Positions 54,801 through 62,064 are shown, counted from the stretch's first letter. The stretch is DNA of 64,000 nt from Saccharopolyspora erythraea (GCF_018141105.1 NZ_CP054839.1:8001411-8065410); one strand, 5' to 3'. Notes: generated by a model not told the origin, from the letters alone. A program made the numbers and translations.

Positions 54801-54879
54801 CCGCTACCGCCGCTCGTTCCAGCATCTCCGCTGGTTCCGGCCTCTCCGCCGCTTCCACCGCACGATCCGCCGAAGCCAA
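51865..54879 (-). CDS. SNF2/Rad54-family helicase-like ATPase
   Basis: Up to 1004 residues. The N-terminal ~100 are hexapeptide repeats (EPAEVP type), followed by a ~400-residue conserved region found in bacterial SNF2 proteins, then the helicase core: Walker A DDMGLGKTVTL near 577, VVADEAQHVKNH near 661, and motif VI DRAHRIGQTRPVQVHRL near 940. The TTG at 54879 may not be the true start; the conserved region begins near residue 175. It probably translocates on DNA without strand separation. ATGA overlap with the SWIM gene. Role in repair, restriction or transcription recycling is not resolvable here. Confidence 0.85.
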   Translation of the reverse strand: MASADRAVEAAERPEPAEMLERAAVAEPAAALGRAAVPEHAAVPEPAGVSQPAEVPQPAEVPEPAERPEPAETLERAAVLEAAEMPEPADVSEPAAVADGAALATAWGSRAVVAAVRAPVSEPARTETQGDGPAVAESAGSELAGPSASDGAAGESLQSGQSVREATQPRAQHPVYDPAVPSPLVFEAADPPRLGRMAAADGRALAIGEAVEALRVVGGPWAAAAVLALRLVASGQVVPGVSSGGFDQWTVGPLEPDDVVRVQRLAAAIPAGEEQVRAFLDAVADWLPRTPDGDAFGGMEPRPVSGLPISGVRVSLRMEVEDDGGARAVVQVHSLADPALVADAAEVWRGAPAFGADAHAETVIALRRAAQVWAPLRHLLDAEVPDELAPDDDDLKDLLRNAGRLADAGVHVHWPKHLVRDLTAQAHIRPVRATSTVDTDLLWFEWRVALGGDPLTAAEMDELARAHRPIVRLRGRWTLVDPALARKAWKRELKPVTTAAALGAALAGETVGGERVPVTAEGGLADLRERLAGKPEVFPQPDGLAATLRDYQLQGLSWLARIAGLGLGGCLADDMGLGKTVTLIALHLHRRSGPTLVVCPASLLGNWEREIRRFAPGVPVRRFHGARRSLDDAEGFVLTTYGTVRTDAEALNTVHWGLVVADEAQHVKNHRSSTAKALRTIHGRARVALTGTPVENDLAELWAILDWAAPGLLGSLAGFRSRWAKPIERDAGRARGLAALLRPFLLRRSKSDPGIAPELPAKTETDRPVPLTREQAGLYAAVVRETMAEIAESTDVARRGLVVKLLTSLKQICNHPAHYLGEGAGNLTGRSGKLELLDELLDTILAEGGSVLVFTQYVAMAELLEAHLRGRGISTRFLHGGTPVPQRDAMVRDFQEGVAPVFLLSLKAAGTGLNLTRADHVVHYDRWWNPAVEAQATDRAHRIGQTRPVQVHRLVAEGTVEDRIAEVLRAKRSLADSVLGDGGPAGLTELSDAELAELVELRGE
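54600..54870. repeat. 18-bp periodic repeat coding for EPAEVP-like hexapeptides
   Basis: Degenerate 18-base units such as GGTTCCGGCACCTCTGCC recur in the first ~90 codons of the SNF2 gene. The period is a multiple of three and the peptide pattern is kept, which favours coding, but base-level repetition is also strong, so the start could lie inside. Confidence 0.6.
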
Positions 54880-54970
54880 CGGCCACCGCCCCTCCCAGTC
54901 GACCCGTACGCCGTACGGTACCTACTACGCAAAGGGCGGCGTCCGTATTCCCCATTCCCCGGAAAGCACT

Positions 54971-55005
54971 GAGGGCGCCTCCCAACGTCGTCGGGAGGCG
55001 CCCTC
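54971..55005 (-). terminator. Terminator of the sugar porter gene
   Basis: GAGGGCGCCTCCC (54971-54983) pairs perfectly with GGGAGGCGCCCTC (54993-55005) around a 9-base loop, 27 bases past the stop. Confidence 0.85.
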
Positions 55006-55032
55006 GGGAGCCGTGTTGCCGCGGTCAGCGCA

Positions 55033-56442
55033 TCAGCGGCCCATCTCCTCCAGGGACCGGCCGTTGGTCTCCTTGAGGTAGCGGACCACGAACACCAGCG
55101 AGATCAGCGCGAACGCCGCGTACATGAAGTACGTCGCGGGCAGGTTCCAGTCGCGCAGGCTCGGGAAGCTGACCGTGACCAGCCAGTTCGCCACCCAGTT
55201 CGTCGCGGTGCCGAGCGCCAGCGCGGCGGCGCGGATGCGGGCCGGGAACATCTCACCCAGCAGCACCCACATCACCACACCCCACGAGCCGGCGAAGAAC
55301 AGCACGAACGCCGAGGCGGAGACCAGGGCGACAACACCCCACTGGGCGGGCAGGTGCGCGTCCTCGCCGACGACCTCGGCGAAGCTGAAGGCCCAGCCGG
55401 TCACGGCCAGCGAGACCGTCATACCCAGCGAGCCGATGACCAGCAGCGGCTTGCGGCCGATGCGGTCGACCAGGGCGATGGCGATCAACGTACCGATGAT
55501 GTTCACGATCGAGGTGAACAGGCTCAGCAGCAGCGAGCTGCTCTCGTCGATACCGACCGACTGCCACAGCGACGACGAGTAGTAGAAGATCACGTTGATG
55601 CCGACGAACTGCTGCAGCGCGGCGATCGCCATCCCGACCCAGACGATCGGCAGGACGCCGAACTTGCCGCGCAGGTCGCTCAGCTTCGGCTTGTGCTCAC
55701 CACCGAGGGCCTCGGTGATCTCTGCGATCTTGGCGTCGGGGTCACCACCCTCGATCTTGGCCAGGACCTCACGCGCGCGGTCGAGCTTGCCCGCGGCGAC
55801 CAGGTAGCGCGGCGACTCCGGGATCGCCGAGGCGACGACCAGGTAGATCACCGCCGGGATCGCGGCGACGCCGAGCATCCACTGCCAGGCCTGCAACGGC
55901 CCGAGCATGCCGGAGGCGCTACCGCCCGCGGCCGCGGCGAGCCCGTAGTTGACCAGCTGCGACAGGGCGATGCCCAGGACGATCGCGAGCTGCTGGAGCG
56001 AGGCCAGCCGTCCCCGGTACGCGGCGGGCGCGACCTCGGCGATGTAGGCGGGTGCGATCACGGAGGCGATACCGATCGCCACGCCGCCGATGACGCGCCA
56101 CACGGCGAGGTCCCAGATCGCGAAGGGGACCGCCGAACCGACGGCGCTGATGATGAACAGGATCGCGGCGAGCTGCATGACCCGGATCCGGCCGATCCGG
56201 TCGGCCAGGCCGCCTGCGATCCCCGCCCCGACGGCGGAGCCGAGCAGCGCCGACGAGACGGTGAGTCCGGTCATCGCGGACCCGACGTTGAAGTGCGCCT
56301 GGATGGCGTCGACGCCTCCGTTGATGACGGAGGTGTCGTAGCCGAAGAGGAAGCCGCCCAGGGCGGCCGCTCCGGCGATCATCACCACGTGGCCCAGGTG
56401 TTCGGTCGAAGCGCCAGGGGCTCGCGACTGCGATACCGACAT
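55033..56442 (-). CDS. Sugar-porter MFS transporter
   Basis: A 469-residue proton-sugar symporter. Family signatures: GGFLFGYDTSVINGG in helix 1, DRIGRIRVMQL, the PESPRYL motif (PESPRYLVAAGKLDRA near residue 205), FVGINVIFYYSSSLW, and C-terminal KETNGRSLEEM. The order and length fit glucose/xylose-type porters. ATG at 56442 gives MSVSQSRAPG and follows GGAGA; the longer upstream frame is discarded. A perfect 11-bp inverted repeat 102 bases upstream is a candidate operator. It is not adjacent to sugar-catabolic genes, so the sugar is not known. Confidence 0.93.
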   Translation of the reverse strand: MSVSQSRAPGASTEHLGHVVMIAGAAALGGFLFGYDTSVINGGVDAIQAHFNVGSAMTGLTVSSALLGSAVGAGIAGGLADRIGRIRVMQLAAILFIISAVGSAVPFAIWDLAVWRVIGGVAIGIASVIAPAYIAEVAPAAYRGRLASLQQLAIVLGIALSQLVNYGLAAAAGGSASGMLGPLQAWQWMLGVAAIPAVIYLVVASAIPESPRYLVAAGKLDRAREVLAKIEGGDPDAKIAEITEALGGEHKPKLSDLRGKFGVLPIVWVGMAIAALQQFVGINVIFYYSSSLWQSVGIDESSSLLLSLFTSIVNIIGTLIAIALVDRIGRKPLLVIGSLGMTVSLAVTGWAFSFAEVVGEDAHLPAQWGVVALVSASAFVLFFAGSWGVVMWVLLGEMFPARIRAAALALGTATNWVANWLVTVSFPSLRDWNLPATYFMYAAFALISLVFVVRYLKETNGRSLEEMGR

Positions 56443-56799
56443 CGAGGTCTCCCGCTGCCCGCTCGCCGATCCAGCCCCTTTGCGGGATCGTTCCAGTGCG
56501 CCGGGCCACGACACCGTAAGTTCTGAACCCGCACTTGACTTCCACGATTCAGAGTGAGGCTTCTCACCTTGCCCTCTGAATCGTTCATGTTCTATTTTGC
56601 GGCCGCTGACCAGCAGCAACAGCGCGGAGTCGTCCGATTACAACCAGCGACTCGCGACACTGGCTGTTATCAGCGGCGGGCATCAGCACTCGATGCCTTC
56701 CCAGGCCAACCCGCGGCGCAAGCCCGCGCCAGCGCTCGAGGCCTACCGTGTCAGCGCTTGGCGCCTGCGCGCGTCAACGCTGCTCGTTCCCTACCCGCG
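56443..56799. other. Intergenic region between sugar porter and dcd
   Basis: No gene is seen. It holds the sugar porter promoter with its inverted repeat and, near dcd, three imperfect copies of a GTCAGCGCTT-like sequence (about 56751, 56780 and 56805). No terminator for dcd is obvious. Confidence 0.55.
56544..56584 (-). promoter_or_regulatory. Candidate sugar porter operator
   Basis: ACGATTCAGAG-N19-CTCTGAATCGT, arms perfect over 11 bases, 102 bases before the start codon. Confidence 0.6.
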
Positions 56800-57381
56800 T
56801 CAGCGCTTCGTGTCCGCGCGGACGAAGTTCAGGTACGCGCGCGACGGCGTCGGCCCCCGCTGGCCCTGGTACCGCGACCCGGCCTGCTTGGTGCCGTACG
56901 GGTGGTCGGCCGGACTGGAGAGCCGGAACAGGCAGAGCTGCCCGATCTTCATGCCGGGCCACAGCGTGATCGGCAGGTTGGCGACGTTGGAGAGCTCCAG
57001 CGTGATGTGGCCGGTGAAGCCCGGGTCGATGAAGCCCGCGGTGGAGTGCGTCAGCAGCCCGAGCCGGCCCAGCGACGACTTGCCCTCCAGGCGGCCGGCG
57101 AGGTCGTCGGGCAGGCTGACGAGCTCGAACGTCGAGCCGAGGACGAACTCACCTGGGTGCAGCACGAACGGCTCGTCGTCGGGCACCTCGCGCAGGGACG
57201 TCAGCTCGTCCTGCTGCTGCGAGGGGTCGATGTGGGTGTACTTGGTGTTGTCGAACACCCGGAAGTAGCGGTCCAGCCGCACGTCGATGCTCGACGGCTG
57301 GATCATCGCGGCGTCGAACGGATCGAGTTCGAGGCGGCCGTCTTCGAGCTCTTTGCGCAGGTCCCGGTCACTCAGCAACAC
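56800..57381 (-). CDS. dcd: dCTP deaminase
   Basis: A 193-residue trimeric enzyme. Motifs: [15 protein letters not shown], the catalytic and nucleotide-binding [20 protein letters not shown], and [15 protein letters not shown] with the key Glu. Actinobacterial members are often bifunctional, making dUMP from dCTP directly; the sequence does not decide. GTG at 57381 gives the correct [12 protein letters not shown] start; an upstream frame adds unrelated residues. tRNA-Gly lies close upstream, transcribed away from it. Confidence 0.95.
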   Translation of the reverse strand: MLLSDRDLRKELEDGRLELDPFDAAMIQPSSIDVRLDRYFRVFDNTKYTHIDPSQQQDELTSLREVPDDEPFVLHPGEFVLGSTFELVSLPDDLAGRLEGKSSLGRLGLLTHSTAGFIDPGFTGHITLELSNVANLPITLWPGMKIGQLCLFRLSSPADHPYGTKQAGSRYQGQRGPTPSRAYLNFVRADTKR

Positions 57382-57459
57382 GCGGCAAGCGTATCGGGCA
57401 GCCAGTTGCGGATCTTCGACGGCCATCATGCTAGGCTGTGACGCGCCGGTAACGGCACT

Positions 57460-57530
57460 GCGGATGTAGTTCAATGGTAGAACATCAGCTTCCCAAGCTG
57501 AGAACGCGGGTTCGATTCCCGTCATCCGCT
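57460..57530 (+). tRNA. tRNA-Gly (anticodon CCC)
   Basis: A 71-base tRNA. Acceptor stem GCGGATG (57460) pairs with CATCCGC (57523-57529), discriminator T57530. D arm TAGTTCAATGGTAGAA; anticodon stem TCAGC/GCTGA with loop TTCCCAA, anticodon CCC at 57492-57494; T arm GCGGGTTCGATTCCCGT. CCA is not encoded. It reads GGG glycine codons. Confidence 0.97.
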
Positions 57531-57936
57531 CAACACACAAAGACCCAGGTCAGAGCGCTACACCGCTCGCCTGGGCCTCGGCGTTTCTAGATCATTCCGG
57601 GCGCTCAACAACGTGCCGACGACGCTGCTGTCCACCACAAGTGCCGTTGCAGTTCCAGCGCTCACATCGGGTTCCTGAGGGTGTCTTTCCCGGTGTTCCT
57701 GAGGGTTTCCCTCCGCACCATTGATCCCGGGTGGTCGGCAGGACGAGTTCCGGCAGTGTCGGCGTTGCGCAGATTTCTCTGCGCGTCGTGACGGTTCTCC
57801 GCTACAGCACCGCGTTAGCCTTCGTGCCCCTTGCGGTGTACGGAAACGCCGGTGATTGCCTGGCCGCCGTTCCGCAGGTGCGGAAGGCCCAGGCCGGAGC
57901 GTTGATCTGCTCCGCCTGGGCCCTCGTTGACTCGAA
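57531..57936. other. Gene-free interval after tRNA-Gly
   Basis: Contains the tRNA terminator and a direct repeat GTTCCTGAGGGT at 57671 and 57695. No gene has a good start. A tRNA end can be an integration site; I see no second copy of its 3' end in the window and no integrase. Confidence 0.55.
57544..57575 (+). terminator. Terminator of tRNA-Gly
   Basis: CCCAGG...CCTGGG outside (57544-57549 and 57570-57575) and GAGCG/CGCTC inside, 14 bases after the tRNA. Confidence 0.65.
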
Positions 57937-58647
57937 TCAGGCCGCCGGCTGGTCCGGGTTGTCGGGGGTTTCGCTGGAGTCGAGCTGGCCATTGCCGTTG
58001 GCGTCGCCCGGGCTGAACGGAGGCACCTGCGTCGGCAGCTGGTCCGGGTTGTCCGGAGTCTCACTGGAGTCCAACTGCCCGTTGTTGTTGTCGTCGCCCG
58101 GGCTGCCCACGGGCACCTGGGTCGGCAGGTGGCCCGGGCTGACGGGCGTGACCGTGACCTCGGTGCCCTTGAGCGGTTCGCCGGCCGGCAAGAAGGCGGC
58201 GACCTCGGTGGGCTGTCCCGCTGCCAGGGTCGGGAGGGCGAACGACACCGAGGTGGGCTGCGAGGGGTTCGGTGCGGCGGCGATCTCCTGGATGATGCGC
58301 GACTCTGCCGGGTGCGCGGCGGTGAGGTTCACCGGCGGTGCCTGCGACGCGTCTGGCACGACCGTGACACCGCTGATCGGAGCGTCACCGGTGTTGAAGG
58401 ACATCGCGGTGGGCGTGCCCTCCAGCGAGCAGTTCGTGGTCGGGCTCGCGGCGGTGTAGGTGATCAGGAAAGCCTCGTGGCCTGCCGCGTGCGAGGGGTC
58501 CTTCGTCACCTGCACCCGGACGTCCTCGCTGGAGCACGGCTTGTCGCTCGGGTTCGCCAGCGCGGCACCAGTGCCGAGCACGGCGGCTCCAGCGGCAGCA
58601 CCGGTGACGGCGAGAGCCAGGGCGGTACGGCGGAAGTGCTTCATCAT
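57937..58647 (-). CDS. Secreted protein with two EF-hand-like repeats
   Basis: A 236-residue exported protein. Signal peptide ~1-32 (MKHFRRTALALAVTGAAAGA, cleavage near ALA-NP); residues ~35-170 resemble a DUF4232-type extracellular beta domain with two Cys (KPCSSED, TNCSLEG). The C-terminus carries two 30-residue repeats each with a canonical EF-hand-like loop: DDNNNGQLDSSE (185-196) and DANGNGQLDSSE (215-226), with Asp, Asn and Glu at the calcium positions 1, 3, 5, 9 and 12. The repeats arose by a 90-bp duplication. ATG at 58647 with AGGAGG ahead. Calcium binding is inference. Confidence 0.8.
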   Translation of the reverse strand: MMKHFRRTALALAVTGAAAGAAVLGTGAALANPSDKPCSSEDVRVQVTKDPSHAAGHEAFLITYTAASPTTNCSLEGTPTAMSFNTGDAPISGVTVVPDASQAPPVNLTAAHPAESRIIQEIAAAPNPSQPTSVSFALPTLAAGQPTEVAAFLPAGEPLKGTEVTVTPVSPGHLPTQVPVGSPGDDNNNGQLDSSETPDNPDQLPTQVPPFSPGDANGNGQLDSSETPDNPDQPAA

Positions 58648-58915
58648 CTCAGTTCCTCCTCATCGGTTCGTCATCCCTGAAGACGCGCATCGGCACGCGG
58701 GGATGCGCCGGTGTGGGGTCCGCGATACAGAAGCAACCCGGGAGGTTCCCGTGCGTCCCCAAACGCGCGGAAACAGCTGGCGATATGGAGCCGGGATTTT
58801 GCGGGCAGGCATGGTGGCGGGGTCCTGAAATACCGATGGCGCTTGGGTTTTCGTTGTCATCGCGGGCGTGCCAAATCAGGTGCGGCGGTGGACGAGGCGG
58901 TGGCACGATCGCCGT

Positions 58916-59455
58916 ATGTCCGTTTCGCGTGGTGGATTGTTGCGGTGGCAGTTCGAGATGAACTGGTCGTTGTTCGAGCTGCACCTGGATGCCTTGGAGG
59001 AAGAGGACTTCCTGTGGGAGCCGGCTCCGGTCGTCTGGACGGTGCGCCCGGGGGCCGACGGCGTGTGGGTGCCGGACTGGGCCGAGTCGGAGCCGGATCC
59101 GATGCCGGTGCCGACGATCGGGTGGGTCACCTGGCACATCGGCTGGTGGTGGTCGGTGACCATCGACCACGCGCGGGGACGCGTGCCGCGGGACAGGACG
59201 GAGATCGCCTGGCCGGGGAACGGGAAAGCGACCGTCGAGTGGTTGCGGGGCCTGCGTGACGAGTGGCTGGACGTGCTGGGACGGTTGACGGACGCGGATC
59301 TCGACGCGCCGGCGCCTTTCCCGTGGCAGGACGATCCGGAGAAGTCCGTGGGGCACATGGTCGCCTGGGTGAACGCGGAGCTGATGAAGAACGTCGCCGA
59401 GATCGGGCAGTTGCGTCTCGTGCGGGCGGCGGGCGGAGAGTCCGGTCGGAGCTGA
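58916..59455 (+). CDS. DinB-family protein
   Basis: A 179-residue four-helix-bundle protein. N-terminal RWQFEMNWSLFELHLDALE is a typical first helix; WVTWHIGWWWSVTIDHARG has the first His set and the last conserved helix is GHMVAWVNAELMKNVAEIG. The three His expected of a metal site are mostly visible. DinB-like enzymes act on bacillithiol or mycothiol conjugates or are of unknown function. ATG at 58916 is used; the GTG/ATG at 58868 adds a non-conserved basic leader. It stands alone. Confidence 0.78.
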   Translation: MSVSRGGLLRWQFEMNWSLFELHLDALEEEDFLWEPAPVVWTVRPGADGVWVPDWAESEPDPMPVPTIGWVTWHIGWWWSVTIDHARGRVPRDRTEIAWPGNGKATVEWLRGLRDEWLDVLGRLTDADLDAPAPFPWQDDPEKSVGHMVAWVNAELMKNVAEIGQLRLVRAAGGESGRS

Positions 59456-59473
59456 CGCGTCGATGCCGACGAA

Positions 59474-59494
59474 ACGTTGGCCTTGTCGCAACGT
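59474..59494 (+). promoter_or_regulatory. Candidate MerR operator
   Basis: ACGTTG-N9-CAACGT, a 21-base inverted repeat, 20 bases before the first ATG of the broken MerR gene. Confidence 0.5.
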
Positions 59495-59551
59495 CGAGGT
59501 TTTTACTCGGTGCATGCGGATTGGTGAGCTCGCCGAGCTGGTCGGGGTGTC

Positions 59552-59603
59552 GACGCGGACGGTTCGGCACTACCACCGACGCGGACGGTTCGGCACTACC
59601 ACC
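59552..59603. repeat. Exact 26-bp tandem duplication
   Basis: Positions 59552-59577 and 59578-59603 are identical over 26 bases (start GACGCGGACGGTTCGG). 26 is not divisible by three. Confidence 0.98.
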
Positions 59604-59614
59604 GGCGGCGGCTG

Positions 59615-60319
59615 ATGCCGGAGCCCGTGCGTCGGGCCAACGGATACCGGGTGTACGGGCTGCGGGATGCGATCGTGCTGGCGCGGATCAGGCGGCTCAC
59701 GGAGCTGGGGTTGAGCCTCGACGAGGTCGGGGACGTGCTGGCCGACGATCAGGGGCGTGAGCTGCACGAGATCCTGCTCGCCTTGGATGAAGACCTTGCG
59801 GTGCAGGAGCAGCGGATTCGGGAGCGCCGCAGGCGTCTCGCCGTGCTCATCGAGAGCGCCGGACGGGGAGAACTCGAAGCCGACGATGCGGTTTCCGAAG
59901 ACATGCGGCGGTTTCTGGGCGAACGCGACTCGGCCGTCGGGGGCCTGCCGGCATCGGATATGGCCGAGCGCGAGCGTGAGCTGCTGGCATTGATGGACTC
60001 GACCGGCGGTGGCGATCGGCTGCTGGCGGCGATGCTCCCGGTGACGCCGGAAGATGCGGTCCGCGGGCATGAGCTGCACCTTCGACTGGACGAATTGGCG
60101 AATGCGGCGGTGGACGATCCGCGCGTGGAAGCGTTGGCCGAGGCCATCGTCGAGAGCGTTCCGGCGGAGGTCGTGTCGGCGCTCGAGGCGGAGGGGCTTC
60201 GGGACCTCGACATGGGCGACTCGTTCAGCGCCGCCTTGCTGGGGTCGGTCGCCCCGGCGCAGGCCGAGGTGTTGAAGCAGGTCATCCGGCTGCTCGCCGA
60301 GCGGGTGGCGAAGTCGTGA
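59615..60319 (+). CDS. C-terminal part of the MerR regulator
   Basis: A 234-residue frame from the ATG of TGATG. It begins PEPVRRANGYRVYGLRDAIV, the wing and third helix of the MerR DNA-binding domain, followed by a coiled coil (LAVQEQRIRERRRRLAVLIE) and a helical effector domain. The recognition helix-turn-helix is missing from this part; it can only be supplied by the upstream fragment. Expressed alone, it would probably not bind DNA. The frame is otherwise intact, which argues for a recent event. Its stop overlaps the next start (GTGA). Confidence 0.75.
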   Translation: MPEPVRRANGYRVYGLRDAIVLARIRRLTELGLSLDEVGDVLADDQGRELHEILLALDEDLAVQEQRIRERRRRLAVLIESAGRGELEADDAVSEDMRRFLGERDSAVGGLPASDMAERERELLALMDSTGGGDRLLAAMLPVTPEDAVRGHELHLRLDELANAAVDDPRVEALAEAIVESVPAEVVSALEAEGLRDLDMGDSFSAALLGSVAPAQAEVLKQVIRLLAERVAKS

Positions 60320-60576
60320 ACGGGGTCGCGCGGCGGCTGGCCGTGCGCGCCGAGCGCGAACGGCACAGCGGGGCGGCGATCCAGTTCGCGGACGAAGACG
60401 TTCCGGAGCCGCAAATCGCGGTGGGCGGCTGGACCGATGTCGTCGTCGAGTTGGAGAGAGCCGTGTCCGTGACGAAACCGGACGGCACGAGCGGCATGGC
60501 GAAGAGGATGCGATTCCGTTGCGACGACGGCAGAAACGCCGTGACCAAGATCCGCGCTGAAGCGGCGAGGGCGTGA
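60316..60576 (+). CDS. Small hypothetical protein
   Basis: An 86-residue protein coupled to the MerR gene (GTGA at 60316). Composition is ordinary, GC3 is high and it has the chromosomal codon pattern, so it looks real. It has no membrane segment; AIQFADEDVPEPQIAVGGWT and DVVVELERAVSVTKPDG look like beta strands. Not recognised. It ends 4 bases before a hairpin shared with allE. Confidence 0.55.
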   Translation: MNGVARRLAVRAERERHSGAAIQFADEDVPEPQIAVGGWTDVVVELERAVSVTKPDGTSGMAKRMRFRCDDGRNAVTKIRAEAARA

Positions 60577-60580
60577 GGTG

Positions 60581-60613
60581 CGCCGCTCGGCGGCTGGGGA
60601 CCGCCGAGCGGCG
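60581..60613. terminator. Bidirectional terminator
   Basis: CGCCGCTCGGCGG (60581-60593) and its perfect complement at 60601-60613, loop CTGGGGA. It separates the small protein (60576) from convergent allE (60621). Confidence 0.85.
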
Positions 60614-60620
60614 CGGTGCG

Positions 60621-61439
60621 TCAGGTCAGCTTGATCTGGCGGTTGACGTCCTTGTAGAGCAGGTAGCGGAACTTGCCGGGACCGCCCGCGTAGCAGGCCT
60701 GGGGGCAGAAGGCGCGCAGCCACATGAAGTCACCGGCCTCGACCTCGACCCAGTCGTCGTTGAGCCGGTAGACGGCCTTGCCCTCCAGGACGTAGATGCC
60801 GTGCTCCATCACGTGGGTCTCGGCGAAGGGGATCACCGCGCCCGGCTCGAAGGTGACGATGTTGACGTGCATGTCGTGGGCCAGGTCGCCCGGGTCGACG
60901 AACCTCGTGGTCGCCCACGCGCCGTTGGTGTCGGGCATGGGGGTCGGCTCGACGTCCTGCTCCTGCACCGCGAACGCCTTCGGCGTGTAGCCCTCCAGCG
61001 GCTCGTAGGCCTTGCGGACCCACTGGAACGTGGCGTTCTCACCCGACTCGTTGGCCACCGACCAGTTCGCGCCGGCGGGCAGGTAGGCGTAGCCGCCCGG
61101 GGTGAGGGCGTGCTTGTCGCCTTCGATCACCACGTCGAGGTTGCCGGTGAGCAGGAACAGGACGGACTCGACGCCGCTCTCCGGTTCCGGCTCGGTGCTG
61201 CCGCCGCCCGGCGACACCTCGACGATGTACTGCGCGAACGTGGTGGCGAACCCGGCGATGGGCCTGGCGAGGATCCATGCGCGCGTGCCGTTCCACCCCG
61301 GCAGGTTGCTCGTGACGATGTCGCGGAGCACTCCGCGCGGGATGACGGTGTACGCCTCCTTGACGATGGCCCGGTCGGTCAGCAGCGTGGTCTGCGACGG
61401 AAGGCCGCCCTCGGGGGCGTAGTACGTCGGCTCGCTCAA
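60621..61439 (-). CDS. allE: (S)-ureidoglycine aminohydrolase
   Basis: A 272-residue bicupin that removes ammonia from (S)-ureidoglycine in allantoin breakdown, using Mn2+. First cupin: VESVLFLLTGNLDVVIEGDK; second: PFAETHVMEHGIYVLEGKAVYRL with the metal His-x-x-x-H region, and VEVEAGDFMWLRAFCPQACY; ending YLLYKDVNRQIKLT. ATG at 61439. No other allantoin or purine-catabolism genes are in the window, although a nucleobase permease lies 18 kb away. A perfect palindrome 131 bases upstream (ACGTATACGT) could be a GntR-type site. Confidence 0.92.
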   Translation of the reverse strand: MSEPTYYAPEGGLPSQTTLLTDRAIVKEAYTVIPRGVLRDIVTSNLPGWNGTRAWILARPIAGFATTFAQYIVEVSPGGGSTEPEPESGVESVLFLLTGNLDVVIEGDKHALTPGGYAYLPAGANWSVANESGENATFQWVRKAYEPLEGYTPKAFAVQEQDVEPTPMPDTNGAWATTRFVDPGDLAHDMHVNIVTFEPGAVIPFAETHVMEHGIYVLEGKAVYRLNDDWVEVEAGDFMWLRAFCPQACYAGGPGKFRYLLYKDVNRQIKLT

Positions 61440-61569
61440 GTTGAACTCCTGTCTTGATCGACGTTCACACGCTGCCGTGCAGTGCTGCCGGGTTTGCGCC
61501 GCGCTGGAGCGTTCTCGGACGTCCTCAGAGTAAGGCCCGAGCGCGGCCTCGGATAGCTCTCAGACCCCT

Positions 61570-61579
61570 ACGTATACGT
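61570..61579 (-). promoter_or_regulatory. Palindrome upstream of allE
   Basis: ACGTATACGT, perfect 10-base palindrome, containing GT-A-T-A-C as in some GntR/HutC-type operators. 131 bases before allE. Confidence 0.3.
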
Positions 61580-61647
61580 CACACCGCGAGCGCCTGATCG
61601 GCGCTGAATCGATTTGGGGGAGCCTCCGGAGCACCGGGGCACCCGGG

Positions 61648-62064
61648 TCAGCGGCGGAAGACGAGCGTGCGCTGGGCCAGGAAGTTGAACGTCGTGCCGA
61701 TGCCCTGGGAGACGGCCCAGGCGAGGGTGAGGTGCCACGGCGAGGCCGGCAGGAGGCGGTCGGCCGCGGCGTACGCGCCGACGATCAGGGCGAAGGTCAT
61801 GGCGTAGACGACCGCGACCGCGGCGGCCTCGCGGGCGTTGCGCTTCGACGTGAAGGTCCAGCGCCGGTTGAGCAGGTAGGCGGTGGTGCTGCCCGCGGCG
61901 AAGCTGAGCGCCCGCGCCGGAGAGTCCCACAGGCCGAGGCCGACCATGACCAGCAGGCTGCCGTAGTCGACCACGGCCCCGACGACGCCGACCAGGCCGA
62001 AGCGGAACGCCTGGGTCAGGAATCCCCGGGGAGCGGCGGCAGCGTTCGACACCGAGTTCGACAC
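61648..62064 (-). CDS. GtrA-family membrane protein
   Basis: A 138-residue protein with four hydrophobic segments and the GtrA signatures FRFGLVGVVGAVVDYGSLLV, AGSTTAYLLNRRWTFTS and GTTFNFLAQRTLVFRR. GtrA members help move undecaprenyl-linked sugars or act in wall polysaccharide synthesis. GTG at 62064 is chosen; TTG one codon earlier is possible, with GGGGACTT ahead. Single gene. Confidence 0.9.
   Translation of the reverse strand: MSNSVSNAAAAPRGFLTQAFRFGLVGVVGAVVDYGSLLVMVGLGLWDSPARALSFAAGSTTAYLLNRRWTFTSKRNAREAAAVAVVYAMTFALIVGAYAAADRLLPASPWHLTLAWAVSQGIGTTFNFLAQRTLVFRR

Larger units (their letters stand above)
59514..60319 (+). pseudogene. MerR-family regulator interrupted by a 26-bp duplication
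   Basis: From ATG 59514 the frame reads MRIGELAELVGVSTRTVRHY and then, because of an extra 26 bases, leaves frame and stops at TGA 59613-59615, after 33 codons. Deleting either copy of 59552-59577 or 59578-59603 restores a 259-residue MerR regulator that continues HRRRLMPEPVRRANGYRVYG, the normal helix-turn-helix and wing. The stop overlaps a downstream ATG (TGATG) that opens the remaining frame. The gene is therefore either broken, read by slippage or coupled reinitiation, or the duplication is a sequencing error. Confidence 0.85.

Noticed and set aside
57558-57660. Possible PIN-domain fragment on the minus strand (LVVDSSVVGTLL)
   Set aside because: Only ~12 residues resemble a PIN start and the frame ends soon after; too short to support.
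57460-57936. tRNA-Gly as a prophage or integrative element attachment site
   Set aside because: No second copy of the tRNA 3' end and no integrase or phage gene seen in the window; neighbours are ordinary.
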